A stretch of DNA of 64,000 nucleotides from Myxacorys californica WJT36-NPBG1 (GTDB taxonomy: Bacteria > Cyanobacteriota > Cyanobacteriia > Leptolyngbyales > Leptolyngbyaceae), in contig JAHHHO010000020.1 in the NCBI GenBank assembly GCA_019359315.1, forward strand, positions 1-64,000. Reading direction: 5' to 3'. Below are positions 19,412-28,262 of this stretch, one piece after another. Each line of letters opens with the position of its first letter. The stretch's first letter is position 1. Below the pieces are notes generated by a model that worked only from the letters and a program-made list of their open reading frames with translations, was not told where the DNA came from and did no database searches. The translations under genes and the position numbers were made by a program.

Positions 19412-20209
19412 TCAGTATCCTGTTGCCGCTAAATCGAGCGCATGAGCATAATGAATGCGTTGCACTCTAGTTGTCCAGGTTCCATTCGGATATAGATTGA
19501 ACACTCGAAATCCCGGCTCCTGATGCCCTAAGGCAAACTCTGTACTTCTGGGTTCAAACTGAATGCAGGTTGAAGGCGTTCCTAAATAAAACACCGATCC
19601 ACGTTGACGCTGAACCTCTTGATGAACATGTCCAAATACCACGAGTTTTACTTGGGGATGGCGATCGATGAGGTCAAAAAAATCTGAAGCATTTTGCAAG
19701 CGGCTGCCATCGATCCAACTAGACTCTACTTCTAGCGGTGGATGATGCATCGAAATTAAGGTTGGAACTTTGGAGCATTGCTGCAACTGTTGCTCTAACC
19801 AATCCAAACTGTTAGGCGACAGCACTCCATGAACACAGCCCGGATCTTGAGAATTGAGCAAAATGAACTGCCATCCGCCCGCCTGAAACGATTTGTCTGC
19901 ACGAAATAGAGGGTGCGTTAGTGATCGCTCCATGTTCTCCAGACAGTCATGATTTCCAGGCAACCAGTAAAGCGGAATTTGCAGCGAACTGAAGCGTTTT
20001 TGAAGATGCTGATACGACGCGGCTGTACCATCTTGCGATAAGTCGCCTGTCAGCAGAAATAGATCAGGCAACGGACTAAGCTGGCGCAGGTGTTGAAGCA
20101 ATGTCTCTAGCGATCGCAGGGTTGAGAAACCGAGGAGATGCTGATCTGTTTCAGCAAATAGATGGGTGTCGCTAACTTGGACGATTTTCAAGGAAGGGGC
20201 ATCAATCAT
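19412..20209 (-). CDS. cpdA: Metallophosphoesterase, CpdA-like
   Basis: The calcineurin-like metal motifs are all present: VSDTHLF (D-x-H), TGDLSQDG (GD), LPGNHDC (GNHD), MHHPP and FGHVHQE (GHxH). Order and 265-residue length match class III cyclic-nucleotide phosphodiesterases (CpdA). These hydrolyse cAMP or related phosphodiesters with a dinuclear Fe/Mn centre. Substrate assignment within the superfamily is uncertain. Single gene. Confidence 0.85.
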   Translation of the reverse strand: MIDAPSLKIVQVSDTHLFAETDQHLLGFSTLRSLETLLQHLRQLSPLPDLFLLTGDLSQDGTAASYQHLQKRFSSLQIPLYWLPGNHDCLENMERSLTHPLFRADKSFQAGGWQFILLNSQDPGCVHGVLSPNSLDWLEQQLQQCSKVPTLISMHHPPLEVESSWIDGSRLQNASDFFDLIDRHPQVKLVVFGHVHQEVQRQRGSVFYLGTPSTCIQFEPRSTEFALGHQEPGFRVFNLYPNGTWTTRVQRIHYAHALDLAATGY

Positions 20210-21227
20210 ACGAGCTGGCCTAGAGCATAGTACAAGGTGGAGTTCTATCCGATAGGTTATTGATGGGCAAACCGTTCTGAAACTAGCTGAAGATACACTT
20301 CATTACTTAGACTTCATCACTTCAAGTGGTGAAATGTGAATTAGAATTAACAGTATTAATTCCAAATTAATACTGTTAATTTATAAAATTGAGTCAAAAG
20401 AGATCAGCGATCTACTCGCGATGTTGCTGTGATCTCAGTCACATTATAGAAATGATTGGTGCTTCGCCAAAGTAGGGATGAGGGCAAGTGTTGATGGAAA
20501 TGCGAGTTCGACAATTCCTGGTAATGGCAGCAGAAGTCAATTTAGCGATCTCTGTTGCATATTATTCTGTAGATCAAACATGTAGAGCTTACTATTATCT
20601 TTAGTAGGGAAATTGAGAGTGCTTAGCGGTTCCCTAACTCACCCACTTAGTCTCAGTGGGTGATAGCACCAGCTTACAAATGATGAATAGCGGTAGGAGC
20701 ATAAAGCTTTAGCTTTTATACAGATTTGATCAGTGCCTTTGTGAGTATCATTGCTCTATAGCTAAAAACCAACGAGGAAGTTGCCTTAGCTACCATTTGG
20801 TCAGCAATAAAGGTAAATTAGTCCACTAACTTGTACTAGTGGATAGACTTCTCAACTTGTAGATAAATTTATCACTTGTAGACAGACCTTAGATGATTTG
20901 ACACGCATTAAACATCGGTTGGAGATGCTAATTTCGCCAGTACTGTTTCATAAATAGCATGAGGCGAGTTGACTAAAGAGCTTCGTAGGTTAAATGTAGA
21001 AATTTAACTTTCTACAGCTTTCTTCATGTCCGTAATATTGTTAAGTTTTGCTGAAAATCAAATCTGTGAAAGGGCACTAAAACAGGGATTCCAGCCAGCC
21101 GTTCTGTAAAGTTCCCGTAGATTTGCTTATTTAATTTTGTCAAAATAAATAAAGATACCGAATTCTACAGTGTGGATTGCTTGGGAGATCTAGTTCAATC
21201 TGTGCAACACACGGTGAGTTCTATCTT
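20210..21227. other. 1-kb gene-free region rich in inverted repeats
   Basis: No convincing open frame in about 1 kb. It contains a perfect 15-bp inverted repeat (20346-20360 / 20366-20380, loop TCCAA), a 9-bp hairpin TCACCCACT/AGTGGGTGA (20639-20647 / 20655-20663), a 7-bp one TCCACTA/TAGTGGA (20822-20828 / 20837-20843) and GTTAAAT/ATTTAAC near 20990. AT-rich on average. It could hold a small RNA or remnant; no known RNA family is recognised. Confidence 0.45.
20346..20380. repeat. Perfect 15-bp AT-rich inverted repeat
   Basis: ATTAACAGTATTAAT / ATTAATACTGTTAAT with a 5-base loop, 137 bases upstream of the cpdA-like start. It is followed by TTATAAAATT on the plus strand. It may be an operator for a dimeric regulator or a weak terminator. 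Confidence 0.7.
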
Positions 21228-21539
21228 ATGAAAATTCAATTAACGACTCAAGACTTAGCCTTGCTTGAAGACCTCCGACTTTATCGTTTGCGCCAACGCT
21301 TCACCAAAAGCCTAGGACTTTGTAGCCTGCATCTCAAAAGCGATACTCTCATCGTTCACTGCCCAGAACCCTGGGTCGTCGATCGCTTGCTCAATGACTT
21401 GGAGCGATTACTTAAAGCCATTTGGATTATTGCTGGCATCAAGTATGTCTCCATCTGCTACGCCGAGGAAGAAATTCATCGTGCTAAAACCCGCTCGATT
21501 CGGCAGCGCAACCTTTCCCAATCGGTCAAGAGTCGCTAG
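21228..21539 (+). CDS. Small conserved-looking protein of unknown function
   Basis: 103 residues starting MKIQLTTQDLALLEDLRLYRL. I prefer ATG 21228 to the ATG at 21177 because the first 17 codons of the longer frame look non-coding. The segment SLHLKSDTLIVHCPEPWVVDRLLNDLERLL followed by IWIIAGIKYVSICYAEEEI suggests a small alpha/beta fold of the type that follows DnaA- or DUF721-like helices, but I do not recognise the family. The C-terminus is basic. It precedes thiD by 60 bases and may share its transcript. Confidence 0.65.
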   Translation: MKIQLTTQDLALLEDLRLYRLRQRFTKSLGLCSLHLKSDTLIVHCPEPWVVDRLLNDLERLLKAIWIIAGIKYVSICYAEEEIHRAKTRSIRQRNLSQSVKSR

Positions 21540-21599
21540 CTTACAGGAATGGGCATAGCAGCCTAGGATGAGGATAGACCACCTTTAAACCGCGATGCT

Positions 21600-22424
21600 A
21601 TGACTTCGACTAGTCTTTCTTCAATTCCGGTTGCCCTCACAATCGCAGGGTCTGATAGCGGTGGAGGTGCAGGAATTCAGGCAGATCTACGCACGTTCGC
21701 CTTTCACTTAGTGCATGGAACCAGTGCAATTACTTGCATTACGGCTCAAAATACGGTGAGTGTGACCCGCGTTGATGCGATTCCAGCGGCTTCTGTTGTA
21801 GCGCAGATGCAGGCAGTGACCACTGATATCGGTGTGCAGGCAGCGAAAACAGGAATGCTGCTCAATGAAGAAATTATTGCGGCGGTCGCTCAACAACTCT
21901 CCTCTCATCCGATTCCAAACTTAGTCGTCGATCCGGTGATGGTATCGCGAACAGGCGCACTGTTAATTGATGACGCCGCGATCGCAGCCCTGAAAGCACA
22001 ACTGCTTCCTCTAGCGACGATTTTGACCCCCAACCGCTACGAAGCTCAAATTCTATCGGGTCTAGACATTTCAACATTAGACGATATGCGTCTCGCCGCA
22101 GAGTGCATCCACCAGCTAGGCAGCAAAGCCGTTTTAATCAAAGGTGGCGGCATGAGTGGTGCATTGCGCGGGGTAGATGTTTGGTTTGACGGGGTTCATC
22201 AGCACACCCTAACGACACAAATCGTAGACACAACGAATACTCACGGAACGGGTTGCACACTGGCAGCTGCGATCGCGGCAAATCTTGCGCTCGGAAAGGA
22301 TTTGCTGAGCGCGACCAAACAGGCAAAAGACTACGTGACGACTGCCCTTCGCTATTCTCTCTCCATTGGCAAGGGTCAAGGTCCTGTCGGACATTTCTTT
22401 CCACTTTTACAGAACCAGAGTTAA
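21600..22424 (+). CDS. thiD: Hydroxymethylpyrimidine/phosphomethylpyrimidine kinase
   Basis: Thiamine synthesis: two successive phosphorylations of HMP to HMP-PP. The N-terminal ALTIAGSDSGGGAGIQADL is the substrate-binding signature. VVDPVMVSRTGALLIDD and the C-terminal THGTGCTLAAAIAANLALG (anion hole and catalytic Asp/Cys region, ribokinase-like fold) confirm ThiD. 274 residues, full length. No other thiamine genes are adjacent. Confidence 0.95.
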   Translation: MTSTSLSSIPVALTIAGSDSGGGAGIQADLRTFAFHLVHGTSAITCITAQNTVSVTRVDAIPAASVVAQMQAVTTDIGVQAAKTGMLLNEEIIAAVAQQLSSHPIPNLVVDPVMVSRTGALLIDDAAIAALKAQLLPLATILTPNRYEAQILSGLDISTLDDMRLAAECIHQLGSKAVLIKGGGMSGALRGVDVWFDGVHQHTLTTQIVDTTNTHGTGCTLAAAIAANLALGKDLLSATKQAKDYVTTALRYSLSIGKGQGPVGHFFPLLQNQS

Positions 22425-22816
22425 CTCTACTTTATTTGGTGCGTATTTTTTTAGCTCAATCATTAAAGCGTGAGCGGGAATTGGGAAGCTTTCAAGAGCT
22501 TTGTAGAGAATGACTCCGGATTAAAGAGTATATAAAGATAAAGCTCATCAAATAGTCAGTTCCTCCGTGTAATTGCTAGGATTCCACACATAGATGGATT
22601 CTCTATACGACGCCTGATCGAACCGATACTTCCAAGTTTCCGGATTTTTTCGACAGGCGTAAACTTCTGCTGACTTAGCTAAATGTACCTTGAGGGGCAT
22701 AAATCGGCGGCGCGCCGTTGATCTCACCTCTCCATAGAAGCTGAGTGATATAATTTCCGCAACTATACCGATTCAGACTGTCCCACAAACCCTTAGCGAG
22801 AAAGAGGAGACTGCTC
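22425..22816. promoter_or_regulatory. metK leader with extended -10 promoter
   Basis: A 390-base gap. TGATATAAT (22746-22754) is a good extended -10 about 60 bases before metK. The ribosome site AAAGAGGAGA (22801-22810) is six bases before the TTG start. GC palindrome CGGCGCGCCG lies near 22710. I looked for a SAM riboswitch fold and did not find one. Confidence 0.5.
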
Positions 22817-24073
22817 TTGTCCCGTCGATATTTCTTCACTTCCGAATCTGTCACTGAAGGTCATCCTGATAAAATTTGCGATCAGATCTCTGACACCATT
22901 TTAGATGCCCTCCTCACCCAAGATCCCGCTAGTCGGGTTGCGGCTGAAGTGGTTGTCAACACTGGTTTAGTGCTGATTACAGGTGAAATCACCTCAAAGG
23001 CGCAGGTTAATTACATTGAGTTAGCACGTCAAAAGATTGCAGAAATTGGCTACACTGGCGCAGAAAATGGGTTTTCGTCCAATAGCTGCGCGGTTTTGGT
23101 GGCGCTAGATGCTCAATCGCCTGACATTGCTCAAGGAGTAGACACCGCTCAAGAAAGCCGCGAACAGCTCAGCCAAGAAGCCTTGGATGCGATCGGAGCG
23201 GGCGACCAAGGCATCATGTTTGGCTTTGCCTGCAACGAGACGCCTGAATTCATGCCGTTGCCGATTTGCTTAGCACACCGCGTTTCTCGCAGGCTGACCA
23301 CTGTGCGCAAGACCGGTCAGTTACCTTATCTGCGTCCCGATGGCAAAACCCAAGTGACAATCGCCTACGAAGACGATCGCCCTGTAGGAATCGATACGAT
23401 CTTAATTTCGACGCAGCACACGGCAGCGATCGGAGACATTTCTGATGAAGCGGCTGTGCAAGCCAAGATTCAGGAAGACCTGTGGGAATTGGTTGTTCAA
23501 CCCTGCTTTGCTGATCTTGACATCCACCCTGATGAAAACACGCGCTTTTTGGTTAACCCAACGGGCAAGTTTGTGATCGGCGGACCTCAGGGCGATTCGG
23601 GTTTAACGGGTCGAAAGATCATTATTGATACTTACGGCGGCTACTCTCGTCATGGAGGCGGCGCGTTTTCGGGCAAAGACCCCACAAAAGTCGATCGCAG
23701 TGCAGCCTATGCCGCGCGGCATGTGGCGAAGAACATTGTAGCGGCTGGCTTGGCAGATAAGTGCGAAGTGCAGTTGAGCTATGCGATCGGGGTCGCACGT
23801 CCAGTCAGCATCATGATCGAAACCTTTGGCACAGGCAAGATCAGCGATGAGCGCTTACTTGAATTGGTCAAAGAAAATTTCGAGTTGCGTCCTGCTGGGA
23901 TCATTCAGACCTTTGGGTTGAGAAACGTGCCTAGTGAGCGAGGCGGACGTTTCTATCAGGATGTCGCAGCCTACGGTCACTTCGGACGCCCAGATCTAGA
24001 CCTCCCTTGGGAACAGACGGACAAAGCAACGCTTCTTAAGGAAGCAGCGCTCTCGGTGTCAGCAGTAGGTTAA
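22817..24073 (+). CDS. metK: S-adenosylmethionine synthetase
   Basis: Makes SAM from methionine and ATP. Family signatures are [32 protein letters not shown] (ATP-binding hexapeptide) and [16 protein letters not shown]. Length 418 is normal. The start is TTG at 22817: the codon before [14 protein letters not shown] is TTG, well placed after AAAGAGGAGA, and no ATG or GTG fits. A strong terminator follows. metH is 9 kb away on the other strand, so methyl-cycle genes are not clustered. Confidence 0.97.
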   Translation: MSRRYFFTSESVTEGHPDKICDQISDTILDALLTQDPASRVAAEVVVNTGLVLITGEITSKAQVNYIELARQKIAEIGYTGAENGFSSNSCAVLVALDAQSPDIAQGVDTAQESREQLSQEALDAIGAGDQGIMFGFACNETPEFMPLPICLAHRVSRRLTTVRKTGQLPYLRPDGKTQVTIAYEDDRPVGIDTILISTQHTAAIGDISDEAAVQAKIQEDLWELVVQPCFADLDIHPDENTRFLVNPTGKFVIGGPQGDSGLTGRKIIIDTYGGYSRHGGGAFSGKDPTKVDRSAAYAARHVAKNIVAAGLADKCEVQLSYAIGVARPVSIMIETFGTGKISDERLLELVKENFELRPAGIIQTFGLRNVPSERGGRFYQDVAAYGHFGRPDLDLPWEQTDKATLLKEAALSVSAVG

Positions 24074-24145
24074 GTCAGCAGACTTGATGCGGATGAGACT
24101 GCTGAAGCAAACCATTTCGCGCTAGCTGTGGACATCTAATCGGAC

Positions 24146-24186
24146 TAGAAATCCCTTGTGAGATTTTTTCTCACAAGGGATTTCTA
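24146..24186 (+). terminator. Terminator of metK
   Basis: An 18-bp stem (24146-24163 / 24169-24186) with loop TTTTT and a downstream TTTTTA. It lies 73 bases after metK and 78 bases before the next gene. Confidence 0.9.
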
Positions 24187-24263
24187 TTTTTACGCTCGAA
24201 CTCAGCAATCTCTCTCTTAAAGGGGACGATAGCGATCGCGTAGACCTTTTACTCTGTGATGCG

Positions 24264-25403
24264 ATGAAAAACTGCACAGAGATGACTCTCATTGAGCGCA
24301 TTGCACTCAAGGATAAAAGCAGCGTGACCGACAATCAACTTCTTTTGGCTCAGCAGAATCGTTCTGCTTTGGAGCGCTGTAATCTACAATTACGGCGGAT
24401 AGCTGTTGTTAGAGCATTACCAGGACTAGGAGATTTTTTGTGTGCGATCCCTGCTCTTAGGGCATTGCGAAAGGCGTTTCCTCAGGCCTACATTGCCCTG
24501 ATTGGGCTACCCGTAGCGCGGAGTTGGGCAGAGCGGTTTGAAGCATATATTGATGAGTTTGTCGAGCTTCCAGGGTATCCCGGACTGCCAGAGCAAGAGG
24601 TAGATGCTGAACGGCTAGAGAAATTTTTAGCAGAGATGCGCTCCGGCAGAGCGTTGCAAGGCGAATCACAACCGTTCGATTTAGCCCTCCAAATGCATGG
24701 AAGCGGTGTGATCACAAATTCACTCACTTTGGAGTTAGGAGCCGCACAATCCGCCGGATTTTACTTAATGGGGCACTTGTGTCCTGATCCAGCGTTCTTT
24801 TTGCCTTACGAAGAATCTGAGTCAGAAATTCGCCGATATTTGCGCCTTCTCGAATTCTTAGGCATTCCTGCTTCAGACGAGAGGCTTGAGTTTCCACTCA
24901 AGCCCTGCGATCGCGCGGCGCTCACCGAGATCGAAGCAAAGTACGAGTTGCGCGACAACTATGTCTGTATCCACGCAGGCGCGAGTGTGCCGTCTCGATG
25001 CTGGCAGGGATCGCAGTTTGCGGCAGTGGGGGATGCCATCGCACAACTGGGATATTCAGTAGTGTTAACGGGATCAGCGGCGGAGCGAGAATTAGCGAGT
25101 GCGATCGCTCAAACAATGCAAGCTCCAGCATTGAATTTAGCCGGACAAACAAGTTTAGGCGCGTTAGCCGCACTGCTGAGTCAGGCAAAACTGCTGATTT
25201 GCAACGATACGGGTGTTTCTCATTTAGGAGCCGCTGTTAGCGTTCCTAGCGTCGTGATCTTTAGTGCGTCTGATCCCCGGCGCTGGGCACCACTCGATCA
25301 AACGCGGCATCGATCGCTGTCGCAGCCGTCCGGCGTGAGTGTGGCATGCGTGTTAGAGCAAGTTCGCGATCTGCTACATCAGGAGTCGATTTATGTTGCA
25401 TGA
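24264..25403 (+). CDS. Glycosyltransferase family 9 (heptosyltransferase-like)
   Basis: GT-B fold of the ADP-heptose:LPS heptosyltransferase family. The N-domain shows AVVRALPGLGDFLCAIPALRALRKAFP, and the C-domain shows YVCIHAGASVPSRCW, LAGQTSLGALAALLSQAKLLICNDTGVSHLGAA and VVIFSASDPRRWAP. The first gene of a probable operon reaching 30919: it overlaps the next gene by 11 bases. The acceptor is presumably a surface glycan. The N-terminal 35 residues before the first strand are extra; internal starts are possible. Confidence 0.88.
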   Translation: MKNCTEMTLIERIALKDKSSVTDNQLLLAQQNRSALERCNLQLRRIAVVRALPGLGDFLCAIPALRALRKAFPQAYIALIGLPVARSWAERFEAYIDEFVELPGYPGLPEQEVDAERLEKFLAEMRSGRALQGESQPFDLALQMHGSGVITNSLTLELGAAQSAGFYLMGHLCPDPAFFLPYEESESEIRRYLRLLEFLGIPASDERLEFPLKPCDRAALTEIEAKYELRDNYVCIHAGASVPSRCWQGSQFAAVGDAIAQLGYSVVLTGSAAERELASAIAQTMQAPALNLAGQTSLGALAALLSQAKLLICNDTGVSHLGAAVSVPSVVIFSASDPRRWAPLDQTRHRSLSQPSGVSVACVLEQVRDLLHQESIYVA

Positions 25404-25884
25404 AGAGTGGACGACCGTACAAAGAATTCTGGTGATTCAAGCAGGGGCAAGGGGTGACGTAGCAGAACCAGGCGCTGCGATCTGGAGCTTGGTAGAGCCA
25501 ATCGCGCGGCTACAGCAAGCTGCTCCCCAAGCAAACATTGTGCTACTCTGCGCGCCTACAGCAAGTCAGACAGCGTTGGCTTTACCGGATGTTGCGGAAA
25601 TTCTCATTCATCCTGCGGCGTCAGAGCAGGAGTTATCTGATTCGACTAAAGCGTTGGACTTAGTAGATGTGCTGCGATCAGAGAATTTTGATGTTGCCAT
25701 TGTTTTTTCTGATGGTCAAACGTCTCCTCATCCATTCGCCTATGTGTGTTACCTCGCAGGAATTCCGATCCGGATTGGGCAGTCGCAAGAGTTTGGAGGA
25801 GGAGTCTTAACCGATTGGGTGAAGCAAAGAGATGCGGCTGATCATCCTATTGAATTGCTCAATGCAATTGGAATAGGAGCATGA
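25393..25884 (+). CDS. Half-length GT9-like protein (N-domain only)
   Basis: The 163 residues correspond to the N-terminal Rossmann half of a GT9 enzyme: MLHEEWTTVQRILVIQAGARGDVAEPGAAIWSL, then NIVLLCAPTASQTALALPDV and YVCYLAGIPIRIGQSQEFGGGVLTDWV. The nucleotide-sugar-binding C-domain is absent and the frame stops cleanly, overlapping the next start (ATGA). The usual RLDNIGD motif is degraded to AGARGDV. It is either a decayed transferase or a non-catalytic helper of the full-length GT9 just upstream. No frameshift is visible at its end. Confidence 0.7.
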   Translation: MLHEEWTTVQRILVIQAGARGDVAEPGAAIWSLVEPIARLQQAAPQANIVLLCAPTASQTALALPDVAEILIHPAASEQELSDSTKALDLVDVLRSENFDVAIVFSDGQTSPHPFAYVCYLAGIPIRIGQSQEFGGGVLTDWVKQRDAADHPIELLNAIGIGA

Positions 25885-27125
25885 GTAAGGAGGTGGCATC
25901 GGTAGAATTTAAGCGAGTTGCAAAAGCAGTGACGCAACGCGTGCAGGAATTGTTGGGTGTGCAAGCATTTGTCATTGATGATCCGGCGATTCTGACCTGC
26001 TCTGATCGTGAGTGTGCCGATGTACCCTCGTATCATTCTGCCTTGCGAATTCCTTTTCACGTGGATCAGCAATCGGGAGAAATCGTCATTCCCAATTTGG
26101 TCACATCCGAGTTAATTTCGCCTCGTCTAGCACGGGTGTTAGTGGAGCTAGTAATTAGTCAAGCAACTGCGATCGCACGATTGCCCAATCAGCATGACCT
26201 CAAAAACAAATTTATTCATGATTTGTTGAGAAGCTCCTGTCAGGAAGAAACGGAAGTTCTGCGAGAGGCGCAGATTTTAGGACTCGACTTTTCGCGTCCG
26301 CGAGCCGTGATTCTGATCGATGCTGCCGATTATCTTCTACCCTCTCCCTCCGATACTCCACAAACATTGGATTTTCAGGCTCAACAGCGTGTTCAATTCA
26401 TTATCGGTAGCATTGTAAATTTCTTTCACCTACCGAGCGATACCATTTGTGCTTACATTGGAGGTAGTGAAATAGCCGTCTTGAAAGCAAGTAGCACTCA
26501 GGATTTAGAGGCGTGGACAGACCAGAAAGATTTGACCGGAAACCCATCTTGGGCAAACCTTGCGGCTCTGAAGCGGGCTAGTTCGGCGCTGTTAGAGCGG
26601 CTCCGCTCTGACACAAGTGCTAATTTGAGTGTTGGCATCGGGCGATATCATCCCGGTATTCGGGGATTGGCGCGATCGTATCAGGATGCGCGGGCGGCGT
26701 TATCACTAGGGCATCATTTCTCGGGCCAAAATCAGGTTTATTGTTTAGATGATTTGGGCGTTGCTGCCTTTGTTGGAATTGCAGACGAAGCGACAAAAAT
26801 TGATTTAGCAAAACATCTTTTAAGTCCCTTAGATCAAGATCCTGAATTGATCGACACGCTACGCATCTTTTTCGATGAAAACTGTTATCCATCTTCTACC
26901 GCCAGTCGGCTTTCAATCCATCGCAATACCCTAAGTTATCGACTTGATAAAATTACATCCCTCACAGGGCTGAATCCTCGCCAATTTGATGCTGCAATTC
27001 AAATTCGCTTGGCCTTGTTGCTGCGATCACTCTCGCCTGATTATGACTCATTGGGCAAATGCACAAACCTAGAATCCATAAAATCGCGACATGTTAGGCA
27101 AATGCCCAATGCAATTTGCAGCTAA
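25881..27125 (+). CDS. PucR/CdaR-type transcriptional regulator
   Basis: The C-terminal DNA-binding domain is clear: FFDENCYPSSTASRLSIHRNTLSYRLDKITSLTGLNPRQFDAAIQIRLAL is the PucR C-terminal HTH (HTH_30). It is preceded by a GGDEF-like domain typical of CdaR (LSVGIGRYHPGIRGLARSYQDARAALSLG). The N-terminal about 110 residues resemble the sugar-diacid recognition module. 414 residues is normal. It starts inside the previous gene, so this regulator is part of a glycosyltransferase operon, an unusual setting that suggests sugar-acid or glycan control. Confidence 0.82.
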   Translation: MSKEVASVEFKRVAKAVTQRVQELLGVQAFVIDDPAILTCSDRECADVPSYHSALRIPFHVDQQSGEIVIPNLVTSELISPRLARVLVELVISQATAIARLPNQHDLKNKFIHDLLRSSCQEETEVLREAQILGLDFSRPRAVILIDAADYLLPSPSDTPQTLDFQAQQRVQFIIGSIVNFFHLPSDTICAYIGGSEIAVLKASSTQDLEAWTDQKDLTGNPSWANLAALKRASSALLERLRSDTSANLSVGIGRYHPGIRGLARSYQDARAALSLGHHFSGQNQVYCLDDLGVAAFVGIADEATKIDLAKHLLSPLDQDPELIDTLRIFFDENCYPSSTASRLSIHRNTLSYRLDKITSLTGLNPRQFDAAIQIRLALLLRSLSPDYDSLGKCTNLESIKSRHVRQMPNAICS

Positions 27126-27275
27126 ATTTTGCACGATAAATATAGATCAAACTTACTTATTAACGCACTTGATTTGAGACGATTTATTTCTCTGCAATGG
27201 AGGAAGTTCTCAATAGAGAAAGTTCTCAACCTTCAATTAGTTGTGCAAACTCGCTACTATAGGAACTCTTAATTC

Positions 27276-28262
27276 ATGAAGCCCCTGAGGATTCTGACTT
27301 GGCATGTTCATGGGAGTTATCTCTACTATTTGGTGCAGTCGCCCCATCAGTTTTTCTTACCCGTTAAGCCTGGTTATCCTGAAGGCTATGGTGGGAAATT
27401 GGGCGGCTTTGCTTGGGGCGATAATGTGCATAATGTGTCTGCTGAAGACGTTCAAAATTTGGAGTTTGACTGCATTCTATTTCAGTCGCAGAAGAACTAT
27501 CTCACGGATCAATACGAGATTCTTTCAGAGCAGCAGCGTCAGTTACCACGCATCTATTTAGAACACGATCCGCCTCGCGATCGCCCGACCGACACAGATC
27601 ACATTGTTAATGATCCCAACGTTCTATTAGTCCATGTGACTCACTTTAATCAATTGATGTGGAATAGTGGACAAACGCCAACCCGTGTAATCGAGCATGG
27701 TGTGATTGTTCCAGAGCAGGTTCATTATTCGGGCGATCTAGATCGCGGTGTTGTTGTGGTAAACGGGCTAAAATCTCGTGGGCGGCGACTAGGAGCGGAT
27801 GTGTTTGAGCAGGTGCGATCGCACGTTCCGTTAGATTTAGTTGGAATGCAGTCGGAAACGCTGAATGGATTAGGTGAGATCTCACACGAAGCGTTACCTC
27901 AATTTATGGTGCAGTATCGATTCTTTTTCAATCCAATTCGCTATACCAGTTTAGGACTCGCCATTTGTGAAGCGATGATGCTCGGAATGCCAATTGTGGG
28001 ATTGGCGACAACAGAATTAGCAACAGTGATTGAAAATGGAGTGTCAGGCTACGTCGATACGAATGTCGATCGCTTAATTGAAGCAATGCGATCGCTAATC
28101 AACAATCCGAAAGAAGCGGCGCATCTCAGTCAGGGCGCTCGTCGCACTGCTCAAGAACGGTTTCATATCGAGCGTTTTACCCGCGATTGGAATGCGGCGT
28201 TTGCCTGCGTTACGGATACGCCGAGTCCTTATTCTACCGCTCTCGTAGGAGGCAAGATCTGA
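27276..28262 (+). CDS. Glycosyltransferase, GT-B fold (GT4-like)
   Basis: The C-terminal part has the retaining GT-B pattern: RFFFNPIRYTSLGLAICEAMMLGMPIVGLATTELATVIENG with the conserved ExxxxxxxE pair replaced by a similar segment. The N-domain (LRILTWHVHGSYLYYL, LPRIYLEHDPPRDRPTDT) matches a cyanobacterial glycosyltransferase group I have seen next to ADP-heptose genes. 328 residues. It ends in an ATGA overlap with the next glycosyltransferase, so the two are coupled. Confidence 0.8.
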   Translation: MKPLRILTWHVHGSYLYYLVQSPHQFFLPVKPGYPEGYGGKLGGFAWGDNVHNVSAEDVQNLEFDCILFQSQKNYLTDQYEILSEQQRQLPRIYLEHDPPRDRPTDTDHIVNDPNVLLVHVTHFNQLMWNSGQTPTRVIEHGVIVPEQVHYSGDLDRGVVVVNGLKSRGRRLGADVFEQVRSHVPLDLVGMQSETLNGLGEISHEALPQFMVQYRFFFNPIRYTSLGLAICEAMMLGMPIVGLATTELATVIENGVSGYVDTNVDRLIEAMRSLINNPKEAAHLSQGARRTAQERFHIERFTRDWNAAFACVTDTPSPYSTALVGGKI

